From: Parasphingorhabdus sp. SCSIO 66989
GTDB taxonomy: Bacteria; Pseudomonadota; Alphaproteobacteria; Sphingomonadales; Sphingomonadaceae
Reading direction: 5' to 3'
Assembly (NCBI RefSeq): GCF_032852305.1
Contig: NZ_CP136594.1
Location: forward strand, 843,501-907,500
Length of the DNA: 64,000 nt
The translations under genes and the position numbers were made by a program. How positions within the stretch are numbered: position 1 is the first letter of the stretch; every line of letters starts with the position of its first letter. Below the pieces are notes generated by a model. That model searched no databases, had not been told where the DNA came from, and was given only the letters and a program-made list of their open reading frames with translations. Shown piece after piece: positions 63,289 through 64,000 of this stretch.

Positions 63289-63899
63289 AGCCGGGGTCTG
63301 CGTGCTGCAGGGCGCTCATAGGCGCTGCCCTGCAAAGCTTCATCCAGTCGCTCCAGATACTCGTCTTGCGATATTTCGATCGCGCCCATGCTGGCGAGAT
63401 GATCGGTCATAAACTGGCAATCGAGCAGGGTGAAACCACCGTACCGCATTGCCGCGACCAATGCACACAGTGCCACTTTGGATGCATCACGCTGACGGCT
63501 GAACATGCTTTCGCCGCAAAAGACGCGGCCCAGCGAGACGCCATAAAGCCCGCCGACTAGCGCAGCATTCTGCCAACACTCAATACTGTGTGCATGGCCC
63601 AGCTGATGCAGTAATTGGTAGCTTTCGCGGATGGTCGGGTTGATCCAGCTTTCCCGGCGATCCGGTGCTGCCTCAGCACATAGATCAACCACCTCGGCAA
63701 ACGCGCTGTTGCAGCTTATGGTGAACACGTCGCGGCGCAGTGTCTTGCGCAGCGAGCGCGACAGGTGAAACCCATCAAGCGGCAAGATCGCCCGGTCTTT
63801 GGGCTCGACCCAGAACACCTCTTCGTCTTCGCGCGAATCGGCCATGGGGAACAGGCCGACAGCATAGGCACGCAGCAGGACTTCCGGGTCTATGATCAT
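63033..63899 (-). CDS. aat: Leucyl/phenylalanyl-tRNA--protein transferase
   Basis: 288 residues, longer than the usual 200-250. The conserved core runs from IIDPEVLLRAYAVGLFPMADSR and WVEPKDRAILPLDGFHLSRSLRK through YQLLHQLGHAHSIECWQ, LVGGLYGVSLGRVFCGESMFSR, DASKVALCAL and TLLDCQFMTDHLASMGA. The tail after about residue 205 is Ala/Gly-rich and lies opposite the DUF2155 gene; it ends in PGKLIAQSLTQTS, a C terminus I believe is shared by related Aat proteins. The enzyme adds Leu or Phe to N termini with Lys/Arg, marking proteins for ClpAP. Confidence 0.92.
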   Translation of the reverse strand: MIIDPEVLLRAYAVGLFPMADSREDEEVFWVEPKDRAILPLDGFHLSRSLRKTLRRDVFTISCNSAFAEVVDLCAEAAPDRRESWINPTIRESYQLLHQLGHAHSIECWQNAALVGGLYGVSLGRVFCGESMFSRQRDASKVALCALVAAMRYGGFTLLDCQFMTDHLASMGAIEISQDEYLERLDEALQGSAYERPAARRPRLYGTAGGGGSSAGTVSAGVGGAAGAGPAGAEAEASLPDAFSELLSAAGADERRAGADSDDCDALDPATGSSSPGKLIAQSLTQTS

Positions 63900-63901
63900 A
63901 T

Positions 63902-64000
63902 TTATATGTCTAACGCCGTCGAAAGCCGGGTCAAAGGATGATTGTGCTCTTGCCAGTTGGCGAGCGAGCCGGTAAGGGCGTCATCCGGCCAATAAGCGCC
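63902..64000 (-). CDS. Partial gene running off the right edge
   Basis: The last 32 codons of a minus-strand frame ending at TAA 63902-63904, reading YWPDDALTGSLANWQEHNHP, then LTRLSTALDI. It ends three bases before the aat start codon, so it is probably in the same transcript. I do not recognise the family from this fragment. Confidence 0.5.
   Translation of the reverse strand, partial: GAYWPDDALTGSLANWQEHNHPLTRLSTALDI

Overview
The window looks like a chromosomal segment of an alphaproteobacterium, most likely Sphingomonadales. The reasons are the gene order hisG-hisD-nusB-thiL-hppA and infA-maf-RNase-yacG-tRNA-Phe, the TonB-dependent receptors paired with secreted peptidases, the CHASE2 cyclase facing a FecR gene, the NDUFA12/DUF2155/aat block, and the palindromic GC-rich elements between genes. 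Base composition is moderately GC-rich, with AT-rich islands around 4.5-5.4 kb, 10.2-11.05 kb and 55.1-55.4 kb. I assign no species.

Layout. 0.1-3 kb: small conserved genes (DUF427, a COG3650-like lipoprotein, a PlsC-like acyltransferase, a DUF985 cupin, an exported RidA). 3.2-5.4 kb: a DUF2853-OmpA fusion, the 3' scrap of an acyl-CoA dehydrogenase and a cysteine-rich Sel1 protein. 5.5-12.1 kb: cobT and cobS, separated by a thiopurine methyltransferase, a class A PBP and an AT-rich Doc/Fic gene. 12.2-19.7 kb: small enzymes and stress proteins (DUF1428, VOC, DnaJ, BolA, cupin, pirin, serine hydrolase, alpha/beta hydrolase, amphi-Trp, DUF2332). 19.8-25.5 kb: the hisG-hisD-nusB-thiL run and the proton-pumping pyrophosphatase. 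25.7-28.3 kb: a TonB receptor with a Gly/Arg/Gln-rich loop. 28.7-31 kb: infA, maf, an RNase E/G-like protein, yacG and tRNA-Phe.

31.2-40.8 kb is a coherent scavenging cluster. A LysR regulator is followed by a palindromic operator candidate, a large TonB receptor, an M14 carboxypeptidase, an N-acyl-D-amino-acid deacylase, a dicarboxylate/amino-acid symporter and a convergent D-amino-acid dehydrogenase. Together they could import N-acylated or D-residue-containing peptides, trim them, release D-amino acids, take these up and oxidise them. 41-51 kb holds a CapA-like protein, a CHASE2 adenylate cyclase facing a FecR/TPR pair, a DPP-IV-like peptidase, a YbaY lipoprotein and two tandem MarC paralogues. 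51.2-54.9 kb is a tripartite efflux operon (NodT-type channel, HlyD-type adaptor, DUF2955 inner-membrane protein).

The most striking locus is 55.1-58.7 kb: a complete type II-C-like Cas9 of 1100 residues with no cas1, cas2, cas4 or CRISPR array in the window. It sits between the efflux operon and a fatty acyl-AMP ligase. Two catalytic positions appear swapped: RuvC-III reads HHAIN, where the family has HHAxD, and the HNH metal-ligand Asn aligns with Asp. Just upstream is an imperfect inverted repeat of about 100 bp with a strong terminator hairpin at its centre and back-to-back -35 boxes. This would suit a divergently transcribed small RNA, possibly a tracrRNA. I infer an orphan, perhaps nuclease-impaired Cas9 with a private guide-type RNA. 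This is unproven and testable.

58.7-64 kb: the acyl-AMP ligase, recX, a DUF192 lipoprotein, NDUFA12, a DUF2155 protein, and aat, whose 3' end overlaps the DUF2155 gene antisense by 256 bp. A partial gene runs off the right edge.
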